Assembly (NCBI GenBank): GCA_022826005.1
Contig: JAJDVT010000062.1
Location: 32,889-96,888 of the forward strand
From: Gemmatimonadota bacterium
GTDB lineage: Bacteria > Gemmatimonadota > Gemmatimonadetes > Longimicrobiales > Gaopeijiaceae
DNA: 64,000 nt
Reading direction: 5' to 3'
In this document: positions 17,320 through 25,608 of the stretch, in pieces
How positions within the stretch are numbered: the first letter of the stretch is position 1
Layout: every line of letters starts with the position of its first letter
Program-made: the position numbers and the translations under genes
The notes under the pieces: model-generated
What the model was told of the DNA's origin: nothing
Seen by the model: only the letters and a program-made list of their open reading frames with translations
Database searches by the model: none

Positions 17320-17433
17320 TTACTGACGGCGGGAGGAAAACAGGCGGCGGGCTGCGGCCCGCACATCGGTGGACAGCCCGAAGATGATAGCGACGGCCAG
17401 CACCCCGAGGGCAAGGTAAACGAGCAGGCTCAC
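17320..17433 (-). CDS. 37-residue membrane micropeptide downstream of a propeller gene
   Basis: A GTG at 17433 opens a 37-codon frame encoding one membrane helix (LLVYLALGVLAVAIIFGL) and a basic tail rich in Arg (RAAARRLFSSRRQ). A strong GGAGGT stands 8 bases before the start, and the gene begins 21 bases after the stop of the propeller gene at 17455 on the same strand, so it is very likely translated from the same transcript. No family is known to me. A different membrane micropeptide precedes the paralogous propeller at 53797. Confidence 0.6.
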   Translation of the reverse strand: MSLLVYLALGVLAVAIIFGLSTDVRAAARRLFSSRRQ

Positions 17434-17454
17434 GGCCCCACCTCCGGGAACCGG

Positions 17455-18708
17455 TCACCGGACTTCGGTCGACAGCCTCCGCACCACCACGCTGGCCACA
17501 TCGAATTCGTCCAACTCAATGAACGCCGCCAGTCCGTCCGGGCCGAAGGCGTCCGGCATTTCGGTCGCGCCGGGCGCGTAGGTGCCGACATAGCTCCCCT
17601 CCACGGTCAGGACATCGATGGGTCCATCGCTCTCGGGCAACTCGCCACGGCGTTGCACCCAGATGCGGCCACCCCATGTGGCTGCGAGGCTGCGGATCAC
17701 GGGGATCTCGTGGTAGTATCTCTGTTCGACGGGAAAGTTCGTCATCGCCTCTCCGCGCCTCCCGGATCGCACCACGCTGATACCGGGCAAGCCGCCGACT
17801 CCTCGTCGGCTTTCGCAGGCGGCCGCGCTCCTTTCCTCGTACTTCCGCTGAACCTCCGGCGTCAGAGGCTCTGATACGAGCGGGCGCCGGATGATACGTG
17901 CGACTTCGCTCGCGCCCGGCGCCGTGACCTTGAGCGCGTAAGCGGATGAATCGGAGTGGATGATGCCGCCATCTGGAAGGACGCCCACCAAGAGCTTGGG
18001 CTCAAACACGGTGGACAGGCTTACGCTCATTCCGGCGGGAACATTCGGCAGCTCCAGATCGTTGCGTGGAGGCAGCCATCCTCGGACCACCGTGTCCGTC
18101 TGAACGACATCGTTGCCGAGCCCGACCCGCATGACCGGACGGGAAGTGCCCCCGCTCTGGATGCTGATGCCCGATCCTCCCCCGAAGTCTCCGGCGAAGA
18201 CGGCTCCGCCGCTCGGGTCGGGCTGGATGGCCTTTGGAAAATCCGACCCGCCGTCAGCACGGACCGTGCGCAGGAAGACGCCGGATGCGTCGAATAATTG
18301 GTAGGCGCGGTGGCCAACGTCACTCACGACAGACGTTCCGTCCCGCCACACTGCCAACCCGATCGGCAGTCTGAATTCGCCGGGGCCGTCCCCCGCCGAG
18401 CCGAACTCGCGAACGAACCCGCCAGCGGCATCGAATACCAGGACCCGCATGTTTCCGGAACCCATCAAACCCGTGCCGTCAAGCACATACAGTTTCCCCT
18501 CGGCGTCGAAAGCCACCTGGCTCACATGGCTGAACATCTCCCAGGGCTCGCCGTCACGCACTCCGATGCGGTAGATCTCCTCGAAATCGGGTTCGATCAG
18601 CTGGTCCCGGCCCGTGACTTCGACAGTCTCCTGAGCGAGGAGAGTGGAGGGTCCGGCCAAGACGGCAACAAAAAGGGACGAGCGGGAGGCGAACCTGTTG
18701 GCGTTCAT
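17455..18708 (-). CDS. Exported 6-bladed beta-propeller protein
   Basis: The 417-residue protein has a Sec signal ([17 protein letters not shown]) and propeller blades with [45 protein letters not shown] and [10 protein letters not shown], ending VRRLSTEVR. It is strongly similar over its whole length to the frameshifted gene at 53797, including the GWLPP and [11 protein letters not shown] stretches, so the two are paralogues distinct from the 4192/6182 pair. AAGAGGT precedes the ATG. Function is unknown. A micropeptide gene follows in the same direction. Confidence 0.85.
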   Translation of the reverse strand: MNANRFASRSSLFVAVLAGPSTLLAQETVEVTGRDQLIEPDFEEIYRIGVRDGEPWEMFSHVSQVAFDAEGKLYVLDGTGLMGSGNMRVLVFDAAGGFVREFGSAGDGPGEFRLPIGLAVWRDGTSVVSDVGHRAYQLFDASGVFLRTVRADGGSDFPKAIQPDPSGGAVFAGDFGGGSGISIQSGGTSRPVMRVGLGNDVVQTDTVVRGWLPPRNDLELPNVPAGMSVSLSTVFEPKLLVGVLPDGGIIHSDSSAYALKVTAPGASEVARIIRRPLVSEPLTPEVQRKYEERSAAACESRRGVGGLPGISVVRSGRRGEAMTNFPVEQRYYHEIPVIRSLAATWGGRIWVQRRGELPESDGPIDVLTVEGSYVGTYAPGATEMPDAFGPDGLAAFIELDEFDVASVVVRRLSTEVR

Positions 18709-18850
18709 CGATAGACCTCTTCTGCAAATCGAAGGCGGCGAGTCACGGGGCGAAACGGATATGGGCCAACGATTGGACGTGCCATCTCGGCGCGAGGGTT
18801 GTCCGCCAACAAGTCTCTAAGAGCTTGCCCGCAACGGCTCGGTGGGCGCT

Positions 18851-18935
18851 GTTCCGGGCAGTGCCCGGTGAGGCGTTTCGGAGGCGTCCGCCAAGGCTGG
18901 CTTGAACCACGTTACGGTGGTCAAGCCAGCGTACC
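18851..18935 (+). repeat. Long inverted-repeat arm A with terminal hairpin
   Basis: From 18851 the plus strand matches the minus strand of 20194-20261 over about 65 bases with roughly 80% identity (shared GTTCCGGG, TCGGAGGCGTCCGC and GGCTGGCTTGA). The arm runs into a hairpin, GCTGGCTTGAACCAC-gttac-GGTGGTCAAGCCAGC, and a second small palindrome CCGTGT-ata-ACACGG follows at 18936-18950. It lies downstream of sodC. The two arms face each other across the sodC segment. Confidence 0.7.
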
Positions 18936-19008
18936 CCGTGTATAACACGGAGGCTGACGAGGGCTCCGCCCTTCGAACCCGGTACACCGTGAACTTGTTG
19001 AGGATGGG

Positions 19009-19560
19009 CTACGTCCCTATGGTCGGCACCACCCCACAGGCCACCCGCGCGCCGCCGCCGCCGAGCGGCGCGGGCGTGTCGGAGTAGTTGTCGCCGCCTG
19101 CGTGAATCATCAGCGCACGACCGTCGAGATCGGTTACCTGCACTCGGGGAGCGACCACCGGAGTGGTGGCGGCACCGGACGAGTTGACCGACAACGTCGG
19201 CAGGTCGCCGAGATGACCGTCCCCGTTAGGACCTTCGTGACGCCCCGTGTTCTGCGGGTCGTAGTGGCCACCCGCGTCCTGTCCGGCCATCCCGCAACTG
19301 GGGTTCAAGTGCACATGGAACCCGTGCTCGCCGGGTGTGAGGCCGCTCAGATTCGGCGTAAAGCGCGCGCCGTTGGCAGTCTGCTCCACCCGGATGGAAC
19401 CGATCGACGCCCCGGACGCCGTCTCCGAGATGTCCACCACGACCGAGTCGCCCGGCGACACCGGGTCATCCTCGCAACCCACGAGTCCCAGTCCCAGCAC
19501 GAGCACGCCAAGGATCGGCCTGCAACTGATGCGGATTGGAGTTCTCCTCTGAGTAGTCAC
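19009..19560 (-). CDS. sodC: Cu/Zn superoxide dismutase lipoprotein
   Basis: The 183-residue protein starts with a lipoprotein signal (LGLGLVGC) and contains the SodC copper/zinc ligands: GFHVHLNPSC, GGHYDPQNTGRH, DGHLGDLP and ALMIHAGGDNYSD, with the conserved disulfide cysteines. It dismutates superoxide at the cell surface or periplasm. The start is GTG at 19560 with GGAGGATCGC ahead of it. The first His pair reads H-G-F-H-V-H as in the family. It stands alone between the inverted-repeat arms at 18851 and 20194 and so may be a mobile cargo gene. Confidence 0.9.
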   Translation of the reverse strand: MTTQRRTPIRISCRPILGVLVLGLGLVGCEDDPVSPGDSVVVDISETASGASIGSIRVEQTANGARFTPNLSGLTPGEHGFHVHLNPSCGMAGQDAGGHYDPQNTGRHEGPNGDGHLGDLPTLSVNSSGAATTPVVAPRVQVTDLDGRALMIHAGGDNYSDTPAPLGGGGARVACGVVPTIGT

Positions 19561-20193
19561 GCGATCCTCCAGTCTTGGCAGTGATTATGGAAGGGCTGAG
19601 TTCACCCGGGTGGCTCGTGTATCCGTGCCGCTATGCGCCCGCAGTGGACCGCTCGAAATGTAGCGGGACCGCGCTCGTCCGCACTAATGAGAAAGTGTGC
19701 ACGAGTGGCAGGTGGCAAGACACCGATTCCCGCGCACGTTCCAAGCCGTCCTCCAGTACCTCCTCGTCCAGCGAAGGTTCCGGGCGCGTCACGCCGAGCA
19801 CGACCGGGCCTCGCCGGGTTGGGAAGGGGGCTCGACCCCGGCGGAGGGACGGGCGGACTCCGTCCCGGAGGCCGGGGGGACCGGCGCCGAGGCAGTGGCA
19901 ACGCCCACCACGCCAACCGCCGGTCACGACGCGGACTCACCCGCGACATCGACGGCCTCGACCGGCGATGATCGCTCGGCGGCGAGAGAACATCCGGCGA
20001 CTGGCCGCATGGACGCTCGGCCAGGCGGAAGCGGGCAAACTCAGCGCGCCCGCTGCCGTAGCGGCGACGATCTGCCGGGGGTCAGAGGGGGCACGGCCCC
20101 CCGCCAGCCTCCGCCGGGGACGCACGAAGTGTGGCCCCACGGAGTATGCTGCTTACGGACCTTAAGGCCGTCAGCCAGCCCTTGCTTGCTTGG
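19561..20193. other. Region between sodC and repeat arm B, no confident gene
   Basis: About 630 bases lie between sodC and the second repeat arm. Several frames are open (for example 19575-20165 plus and 19631-19927 minus), but all are Arg/Pro/Ser-rich and conflict with one another, as expected of shadow frames in GC-rich DNA. The stretch encoding LDEEVLEDGLERARESVS on the minus strand looks slightly protein-like and may be a gene remnant. I support no gene here. Confidence 0.5.
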
Positions 20194-20261
20194 CCAGCTA
20201 ACAATGGCTCAAGCCAGCCCAGCGGACGCCTCCGAGACGCCCCTCCGGACACTCCCGGAAC
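20194..20261 (-). repeat. Long inverted-repeat arm B
   Basis: This is the inverse partner of arm A at 18851, with the same hairpin-forming end (GGCTTGAGCCA-ttgttagc-TGGCCAAGC) facing sodC. It lies directly after the stop of the small gene at 20282. On the plus strand the sequence AGCTAACAATGGCTCAAGCC resembles the left half of an integron attC site, but no paired right half or integron integrase is visible. Confidence 0.65.
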
Positions 20262-20281
20262 CCCATCAGCCAGCTGTGGAA

Positions 20282-20512
20282 TTACGCTCCCGTCGCGCCC
20301 AGTCGAAGGACCATTTCCCTAGCAGCGATCTCGGTCGCTTCTTGGTCCTTCCAATGACCTTCTCGAAAGGGACCTTCGTCGATGGAAAAAGCCCACCTAT
20401 CACCGATCTTGCGTGTTCTGATTCGGTGGCCACGTTCCACGCCGTGATCTGTCACCCCGTCCTCGTCCGTCGAGCCACTAACGTGGGAAAGCACCTGTGT
20501 ATCGTCCTTCAT
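20282..20512 (-). CDS. Small soluble protein, unknown
   Basis: The 76-residue product (starting MKDDTQVLSHVSGSTDEDG) is acidic then basic, with RIRTRKIGDRWAFSIDEGPF suggesting a small beta-strand domain and a C-terminal helix (ATEIAAREMVLRLG). GGAGAG stands 6 bases before the ATG. It overlaps the upstream small gene (20478-20642) by 35 bases, so the two are coupled. No family is recognised. Confidence 0.45.
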   Translation of the reverse strand: MKDDTQVLSHVSGSTDEDGVTDHGVERGHRIRTRKIGDRWAFSIDEGPFREGHWKDQEATEIAAREMVLRLGATGA

Positions 20513-20642
20513 TCTCGCTCTCCAACCGCTGAATCACTTCGATGTCGGGCTTCCCATACGCCCGAGGACCCCTCCTCCACAGAAAGACTGTCGCCATTGG
20601 CGGTCCGAGGTCAACCACGATGAAGGTCGTTTCCTCACCCAT
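20478..20642 (-). CDS. 54-residue unknown protein
   Basis: An ATG at 20642 with an excellent AGGAGGG eight bases upstream opens MGEETTFIVVDLGPPMATVF, continuing to a charged tail ending YTGAFPR. The strong ribosome site favours this start over an ATG 18 codons earlier. It is the middle gene of a three-gene minus-strand group (20906 to 20282). No family is recognised. Confidence 0.5.
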   Translation of the reverse strand: MGEETTFIVVDLGPPMATVFLWRRGPRAYGKPDIEVIQRLESENEGRYTGAFPR

Positions 20643-20726
20643 GTTCTTCCCTCCTGCGGCCGTGCCATCCGACGCGGCTTGGGAAAGTTCGGCCATGGCT
20701 TGACTGAGGCGGCGGCGGGAGTCATT

Positions 20727-20906
20727 CTACTCGCCCTTCCCAGCGGCGCCATCCTTGGCCCTGGCGTTCTTGATCCTCTCCCCATGGTCCGCAACCTGGC
20801 TCTCCTGGTATCTCCTCCATCTCGTCCTGAGGCTCTGATACTTCAGGTGACGGTGGCAATGCCACGCCCCCAAGGCAACCAGCGGTAGGGCGCTGGATAC
20901 GATCAT
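20727..20906 (-). CDS. 59-residue protein with N-terminal membrane helix and charged coil
   Basis: The frame starts MIVSSALPLVALGAW, a single hydrophobic anchor, followed by a strongly basic and then mixed-charge helical region (LKYQSLRTRWRRYQESQVAD) that could form a coiled coil. GGGGTGA precedes the ATG. It would be the first gene of the small minus-strand group. No family is recognised; the prediction rests on the ribosome site and the anchor-plus-coil pattern. Confidence 0.4.
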   Translation of the reverse strand: MIVSSALPLVALGAWHCHRHLKYQSLRTRWRRYQESQVADHGERIKNARAKDGAAGKGE

Positions 20907-21642
20907 CCGCTCTCACCCCTACCGCCGGGATGAAGGGACCGAGGGACAGACACAAGGCTGTGAGTTGGACGAAATCGGACGGTGGGCTTCCCCACGAGTG
21001 AAACACGCAGGGCTACGACGAGGGATAGTCGAGCAGGGTGGGTGGCGCCGCGTCACTCGCGTGACAGGCTCTTGATCAGATCGTTCACCTGATACAAGGT
21101 CTCCTTGACGTGCGTATTCGCGGGACTCGGATGAAGTCACCCGATCGCTGCGGCAACATCCTCAAGCAAGACAAGAACAGCAGTCTTAGGCGTTCTCGTT
21201 CAGGCTCGTGGCGGCAGCGAAGGCGAAGAGAGTCACCTGCAACCGAGCGCGGAAGGCGTCGATTGTCTGGTCTGCCTCGGCAGCTCCTGTGAGCGGTCGC
21301 AGTGTCGGGGGCCTCTCGCACAGCGTCCTGGCCAACTCCGCTGGGCTGGTCTTCCACATAGGCGGGTAGTCCTTATGGATGTCGGTTTCGGCGTTGGGGG
21401 CGAAGCGGAGAGAAAAGGAGAACTCTTCGACCGTACCGGTATCAGCGCGAAGCTAACCGCAGATCTTGCGGAGAGCAAGGAGGATGGACGCTCGGAGGCC
21501 ACGCGACCGGGAACTCGGGCGGTTGCTGGATGTTCGCGATCACCGTAATCTCATGCGCATAATCCATCATATTGCGTAGTAATCGCGGTTACCAAAGGCA
21601 GCGTACCGACACGGCCACGAACCGGACGCGGATGAACGCACA
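20907..21642. other. Mostly non-coding stretch with one possible gene remnant
   Basis: Between the small-gene cluster and the LRR gene no intact gene is visible. The only protein-like signal is a minus-strand frame at 21186-21452 (see that entry). The last 100 bases before 21643 are comparatively AT-rich (the stretch around 21540-21590) and probably contain the promoter of the LRR gene. Confidence 0.5.
21186..21452 (-). pseudogene. Possible gene remnant, unknown
   Basis: The minus-strand frame between a TAG at 21453-21455 and a TAA at 21186-21188 encodes natural-looking sequence, including GTVEEFSFSLRFAPN and a C-terminal helix DAFRARLQVTLFAFAAAT. The only ATG in frame is at 21359, giving 57 residues, and the protein-like sequence continues upstream of it without a start codon. 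It may be the 3' part of a decayed gene. Confidence 0.3.
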
Positions 21643-24600
21643 ATGCGACCAGAGACGGACATGCAGTCTAGAACGCCCTTGGAAGATGGCCGGGGCAAGG
21701 GGGTGGCGACATGGGCAGATTCGCGTGAAGTTGCACGGCGCAGGGCGGCGGCGACCGCCGCCGGAATCGCCCTGCTGGTCCTGTCCTGCGGCGATGGCAC
21801 CGTCGATCCGCCTCCGCCTCCTCCGGCTCCCGTTCCCACCACGGTGACTGTGAGCCCGGGTTCGGCCGCACTGTCCGCCATCGACGAGACGACGCGGCTC
21901 AGCGCCGAGGTGCGCGACCAGAACGGGCAGGTGATGGCGGGTGCGGCGGTCGCGTGGACGACGAGTGACGCGTCAGTCGCCTCGGTGGACGCCTCCGGGC
22001 TGGTGACGGCGGCGGCGAACGGGAATGCGACGATCACGGCGACGGCGGGCTCGGCGTCCGGGACGGCGGCGGTGACTGTGGCCCAGGCGGTCAGCGCGGT
22101 TTCCGTGTCGCCGACGGAAGCCAGCTTTGGAGCGCTGGGCGACACCCTGCGTCTGGCGGCGGAGGCGAGCGATGCGAACGGGCACGCGGTGACGGGCTCG
22201 GAGTTTTCCTGGTCGTCGAGCGACACGCTGGTGGCGCGGGTGGATGATGCTGGGCTGGTGACGGCGGTGGCGAACGGGAGTGCAACGATCACCGCGAGCG
22301 CGGGCTCGGCGTCCAGAACGGCGATGGTGACGGTGGCCCAGGTGGTGAGCGCGGTCGCCGTGTCGCCGGCCGCGGACACGCTGGTGGCGTTCGGGGACAC
22401 GGTGCGCCTGACGGCAGAGGCGACCGATGCGAACGGGCATGCGGTGGTGGGCTCGGAGTTCTTCTGGTCGTCGAGTGACACGCTGGTGGCGCGAGTGGAC
22501 GATGTAGGGCTGGTCGAGTCCCTTGCCGAGGGCCAGGCCGTGGTAACGGCGACGACATCCGGCGTGACGGGTCCAGTCGATCTGGTGGTGGTGCCTCCGC
22601 TGCCGACAGCCATCGCAGTGAGCCCGGATACCGTGCGATTCACCGCGCTCGGCCAGACCGCGCAACTGTCGGCCGAGGTGCGTGAACAGTCCGGGCGCGT
22701 GATGCCCGAGGCGATCGTCTCATGGTCCAGCGCAGACACTCTAGTCGCGACCGTGGACTCGGCAGGACTGTTAAAGGCCGTGGGTGGGGGAACCACGATG
22801 GTTACCGCAACGGCGGGCGACGTGTCGGACGCGGTCGCGGCTACGGTGATGCAGTCGGCGGGCTCGGTGGTGGTCTCACCGGCGGAGGACACGATCGCGC
22901 TGGGTGACACGTTGCGGCTCGCGGCGGAAGCGTTTGACGAGAACGGTCACCGGGTGGATGGGGCGGTGTTCTCCTGGTCGTCGAGCGACGGCGCAACGGC
23001 AAGTGTGGACGATTTCGGGCTAGTGACGGGAGTGGCCGAAGGAACGGCAAGGATCACGGCGAGGGCGGGTGACGCCACAGGCACCGCCGAGGTCACCGTG
23101 GAGAGTCCCGATCGGGCAGCCCTGGTCGCACTCTACAAAGCGACGGACGGGCCGAATTGGAGGGGAAACGACAACTGGCTGACCGCCGCGCCGCTCCGGG
23201 AATGGCGTGGCGTATCAACCGCTGATGGACGGGTGGTCCAGCTGCGCCTCCACTGGCGGGGGCTGACCGGCCCCATCCCCCCGGAGTTGGGCGATCTGAC
23301 CAGCCTAGAGGAACTGTGGCTCCACGGCAACGACCTACACGGCCCGATCCCGCCGCAACTGGGCAATCTGGTCGGCCTGAAAGTGTTGTGGCTCTACGCC
23401 AACAACGCCCTGACCGGCCCGTTCCCCGTGGAACTCACCGATTTGGCGGAACTGGAGGACCTGCGGCTCAGCGGCAACAACCTAAACGGCCCGATTCCGC
23501 CGGAGTTAGGGAACTTGGCGAACTTGGAATATCTGCACCTCGACAACACTGGTCTGACCGGCGCGATTCCGCCGGAGTTGGGGAAGCTGACCAGCCTGAG
23601 AGAACTGTGGCTCTACAACAACGGCTTGACGGGCTCGATTCCGCTGGAGTTGGGGAACTTGGCGAACTTGGAAGTCCTGGTGCTCCAAACGAACCCTCTG
23701 ACGGGTGCGATCCCTCCGGAACTCGCCGATCTGGCGAACTTGAAGACGTTGAGGCTCGACTACTTCACGGATGTCAACGGCGGACTTACGGGTGCGATCC
23801 CCCAGGAGTTGGGGAACCTTGCCAACCTAGAAGAGCTGAGCCTCGGCGGTAACCACCTCTCCGGCCCGATTCCCCCAGAGTTGGCGAAACTCTCCGTTCT
23901 GGAACACTTAGTTCTCTGGGGCAACGCCCTTACCGGCCCGATCCCGCCAGAGTTGGGAAGTCTCAGCAGCCTGAAATCCCTGTTGCTTTCCACGAATGAA
24001 CTGACCGGTCCGATCCCGCCAGAGTTGGGCAATCTGACAAACCTGACGAGCCTGACCCTCGCTGACAACGCTCTGACCGGTCCGATTCCGCCGGAACTCG
24101 CCAATCTAACGAACTTGCAAGCTCTGGGCTTGGGCGGTAACCCCGGGCTTTGCGCTCCCGCTGACCCCAGTCTCCGGGCATGGTTAGCCGGAAGATTTAC
24201 CGCGTTCCCGTGCCCGGCGGATCCGACCGTTCGAATGTTGCCACGCGCGTTGATGCGCGAGGACAGCAACGGTCTATCGCTGGTGTTGCCGTACGATCTC
24301 CGCAGCCCATCGGCGGTGACCATCTCCGATCCCTCCGTCGTGGCTGCCTCCGTTGCTGACGGCTGGCTTGAGCTTACCCCGCTCGGCCGCGGGTCCGCAG
24401 ATGTTGAGGTGGTGGCAACTGGGGGCGGCTCGCCCGCAGTCGCCGGTGTTGTGGTGCGCGCTGCCGTCGGCACATTTGGCATCGACATTGTCATGGACCA
24501 GCCGGCACCGCTGGGCTACGAAGAAGCCATGACGGTAGCCGCCGACTGGTGGTCCTCCGCGCTGGATGGAACGGAGCTACCGGATCGGAGCCAGTGTCGT

Positions 24601-25260
24601 TACGGCGGCTACAAGGCGGTGGCGGATGATCTTCTCATTTGGGCCACAAGTGCGTATGTCGAGCGCCATGCGCTGGCTTTCGCCACTGTGTGTCTTCGGG
24701 GTGGAGCAGACCCCGAGACAGTTTTCGACCCCAGCGGCGGAAGGGTGACGGTCAACACAGCGTTCAACAGTGCTGACGCTGTTGACGTGATGCGGCATGA
24801 GATCGGCCACCTTCTTGGTCTGATCTTGTGGCCGACTTCTACGGGCTTGGTCGCGAGCGCGGGCGGCGAAAGTTATTTTACGGGCTCCCGGGCGGTAGCA
24901 GCATACCGAGCGGGCGGTGGAGATCCCAGCTTACCCGGTGTGCCGATCGAGCCGGGCAGCCATTGGCACAAGGCGCACGTCCGGTGCGAACTAATGTCAG
25001 GTTCCGGACCCTGCGATTCGGATAAGTTGGCTATCGACGCTATGGACGCGATCTCGCTGGCCGCGTTGGCCGACGTGGGTTACACGGTGGACATGTCGAA
25101 AGCGACGCCTTGGCGCAGGCCCGAGAACGTGCAGGGGGATGCCGTCGGAGGGTTCGAGCACGTGATTGATCACGTCGTGATCGAGTGGGTCACCCCCCCG
25201 ACCGGCCTCGACATTGACTTTCTGACCAGCCGATGGAGGGGCGACGAGGAGCGGTGGTAG
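21643..25260 (+). CDS. Surface lipoprotein: Ig-like (BIG2) repeats, plant-type LRRs, leishmanolysin-like metallopeptidase domain
   Basis: The 1205-residue protein has a lipoprotein signal (GIALLVLSC, Cys at about residue 49), a proline spacer, then about five BIG2-type Ig-like repeats to about residue 488 (each with AxVxWxSSD, VASVD, GLVTAVANG and ITATAG motifs). Residues about 491-840 are leucine-rich repeats of the plant LTGPIPPELGNL type, roughly a dozen. The C-terminal part carries H1052-E-x-x-H-x-x-G, then SHW with H1107, ELM with Met1118, and ISLAALADVGYTVD, the order seen in M8 leishmanolysins. It is probably a cell-surface adhesin-protease. The exact start is uncertain (ATG 21643 or 21661). 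Confidence 0.85.
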   Translation: MRPETDMQSRTPLEDGRGKGVATWADSREVARRRAAATAAGIALLVLSCGDGTVDPPPPPPAPVPTTVTVSPGSAALSAIDETTRLSAEVRDQNGQVMAGAAVAWTTSDASVASVDASGLVTAAANGNATITATAGSASGTAAVTVAQAVSAVSVSPTEASFGALGDTLRLAAEASDANGHAVTGSEFSWSSSDTLVARVDDAGLVTAVANGSATITASAGSASRTAMVTVAQVVSAVAVSPAADTLVAFGDTVRLTAEATDANGHAVVGSEFFWSSSDTLVARVDDVGLVESLAEGQAVVTATTSGVTGPVDLVVVPPLPTAIAVSPDTVRFTALGQTAQLSAEVREQSGRVMPEAIVSWSSADTLVATVDSAGLLKAVGGGTTMVTATAGDVSDAVAATVMQSAGSVVVSPAEDTIALGDTLRLAAEAFDENGHRVDGAVFSWSSSDGATASVDDFGLVTGVAEGTARITARAGDATGTAEVTVESPDRAALVALYKATDGPNWRGNDNWLTAAPLREWRGVSTADGRVVQLRLHWRGLTGPIPPELGDLTSLEELWLHGNDLHGPIPPQLGNLVGLKVLWLYANNALTGPFPVELTDLAELEDLRLSGNNLNGPIPPELGNLANLEYLHLDNTGLTGAIPPELGKLTSLRELWLYNNGLTGSIPLELGNLANLEVLVLQTNPLTGAIPPELADLANLKTLRLDYFTDVNGGLTGAIPQELGNLANLEELSLGGNHLSGPIPPELAKLSVLEHLVLWGNALTGPIPPELGSLSSLKSLLLSTNELTGPIPPELGNLTNLTSLTLADNALTGPIPPELANLTNLQALGLGGNPGLCAPADPSLRAWLAGRFTAFPCPADPTVRMLPRALMREDSNGLSLVLPYDLRSPSAVTISDPSVVAASVADGWLELTPLGRGSADVEVVATGGGSPAVAGVVVRAAVGTFGIDIVMDQPAPLGYEEAMTVAADWWSSALDGTELPDRSQCRYGGYKAVADDLLIWATSAYVERHALAFATVCLRGGADPETVFDPSGGRVTVNTAFNSADAVDVMRHEIGHLLGLILWPTSTGLVASAGGESYFTGSRAVAAYRAGGGDPSLPGVPIEPGSHWHKAHVRCELMSGSGPCDSDKLAIDAMDAISLAALADVGYTVDMSKATPWRRPENVQGDAVGGFEHVIDHVVIEWVTPPTGLDIDFLTSRWRGDEERW

Positions 25261-25608
25261 AGAGACGACTTCTTCTGGTATCGCGACCGCGCCCGCAAGG
25301 ACTAACTCAACTCGTGCCGGTCTGGAAGGCCATGTCTGGAGACCGAGGTGGCGCTCCGGCAGGTCGGATCGTTGATACGCTTGGGCAATCAAGCTTTTCG
25401 GACGTGAACGAGGTCGGTCTTCCGGGACCTTCAGCGAGAGGCGGGGCGGGGCGGAGTCCCGCCATTCCAGTACGGTTTTCCCGCTCTTGCGGCACGGTCC
25501 AGTAGGGTCTAGTCTAACGACAGGAAACGCAGATCGTGCAGTCCTGTATGACTTTAGACGATTCCCTGCCGGGATTCGCAGCTCAGGTGACCTGTAATGT
25601 TGGCGTTA
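25261..25608. other. Intergenic region between convergent genes
   Basis: These 348 bases separate the convergent LRR protein and oxidoreductase genes. No protein-like frame was seen. A GC-rich inverted repeat near 25440-25463 (GGCGGG with CCCGCC) could act as a weak terminator, but no T-run follows it. Confidence 0.45.

Noticed and set aside
19575..20165. 196-residue plus-strand frame after sodC
   Set aside because: Low-complexity Ser/Arg/Pro sequence without a ribosome site and conflicting with other open frames.
18851..20261. Integron cassette with attC sites
   Set aside because: Only half-site similarity is seen; no integron integrase and no paired attC halves could be shown, so it is reported only as inverted repeats.
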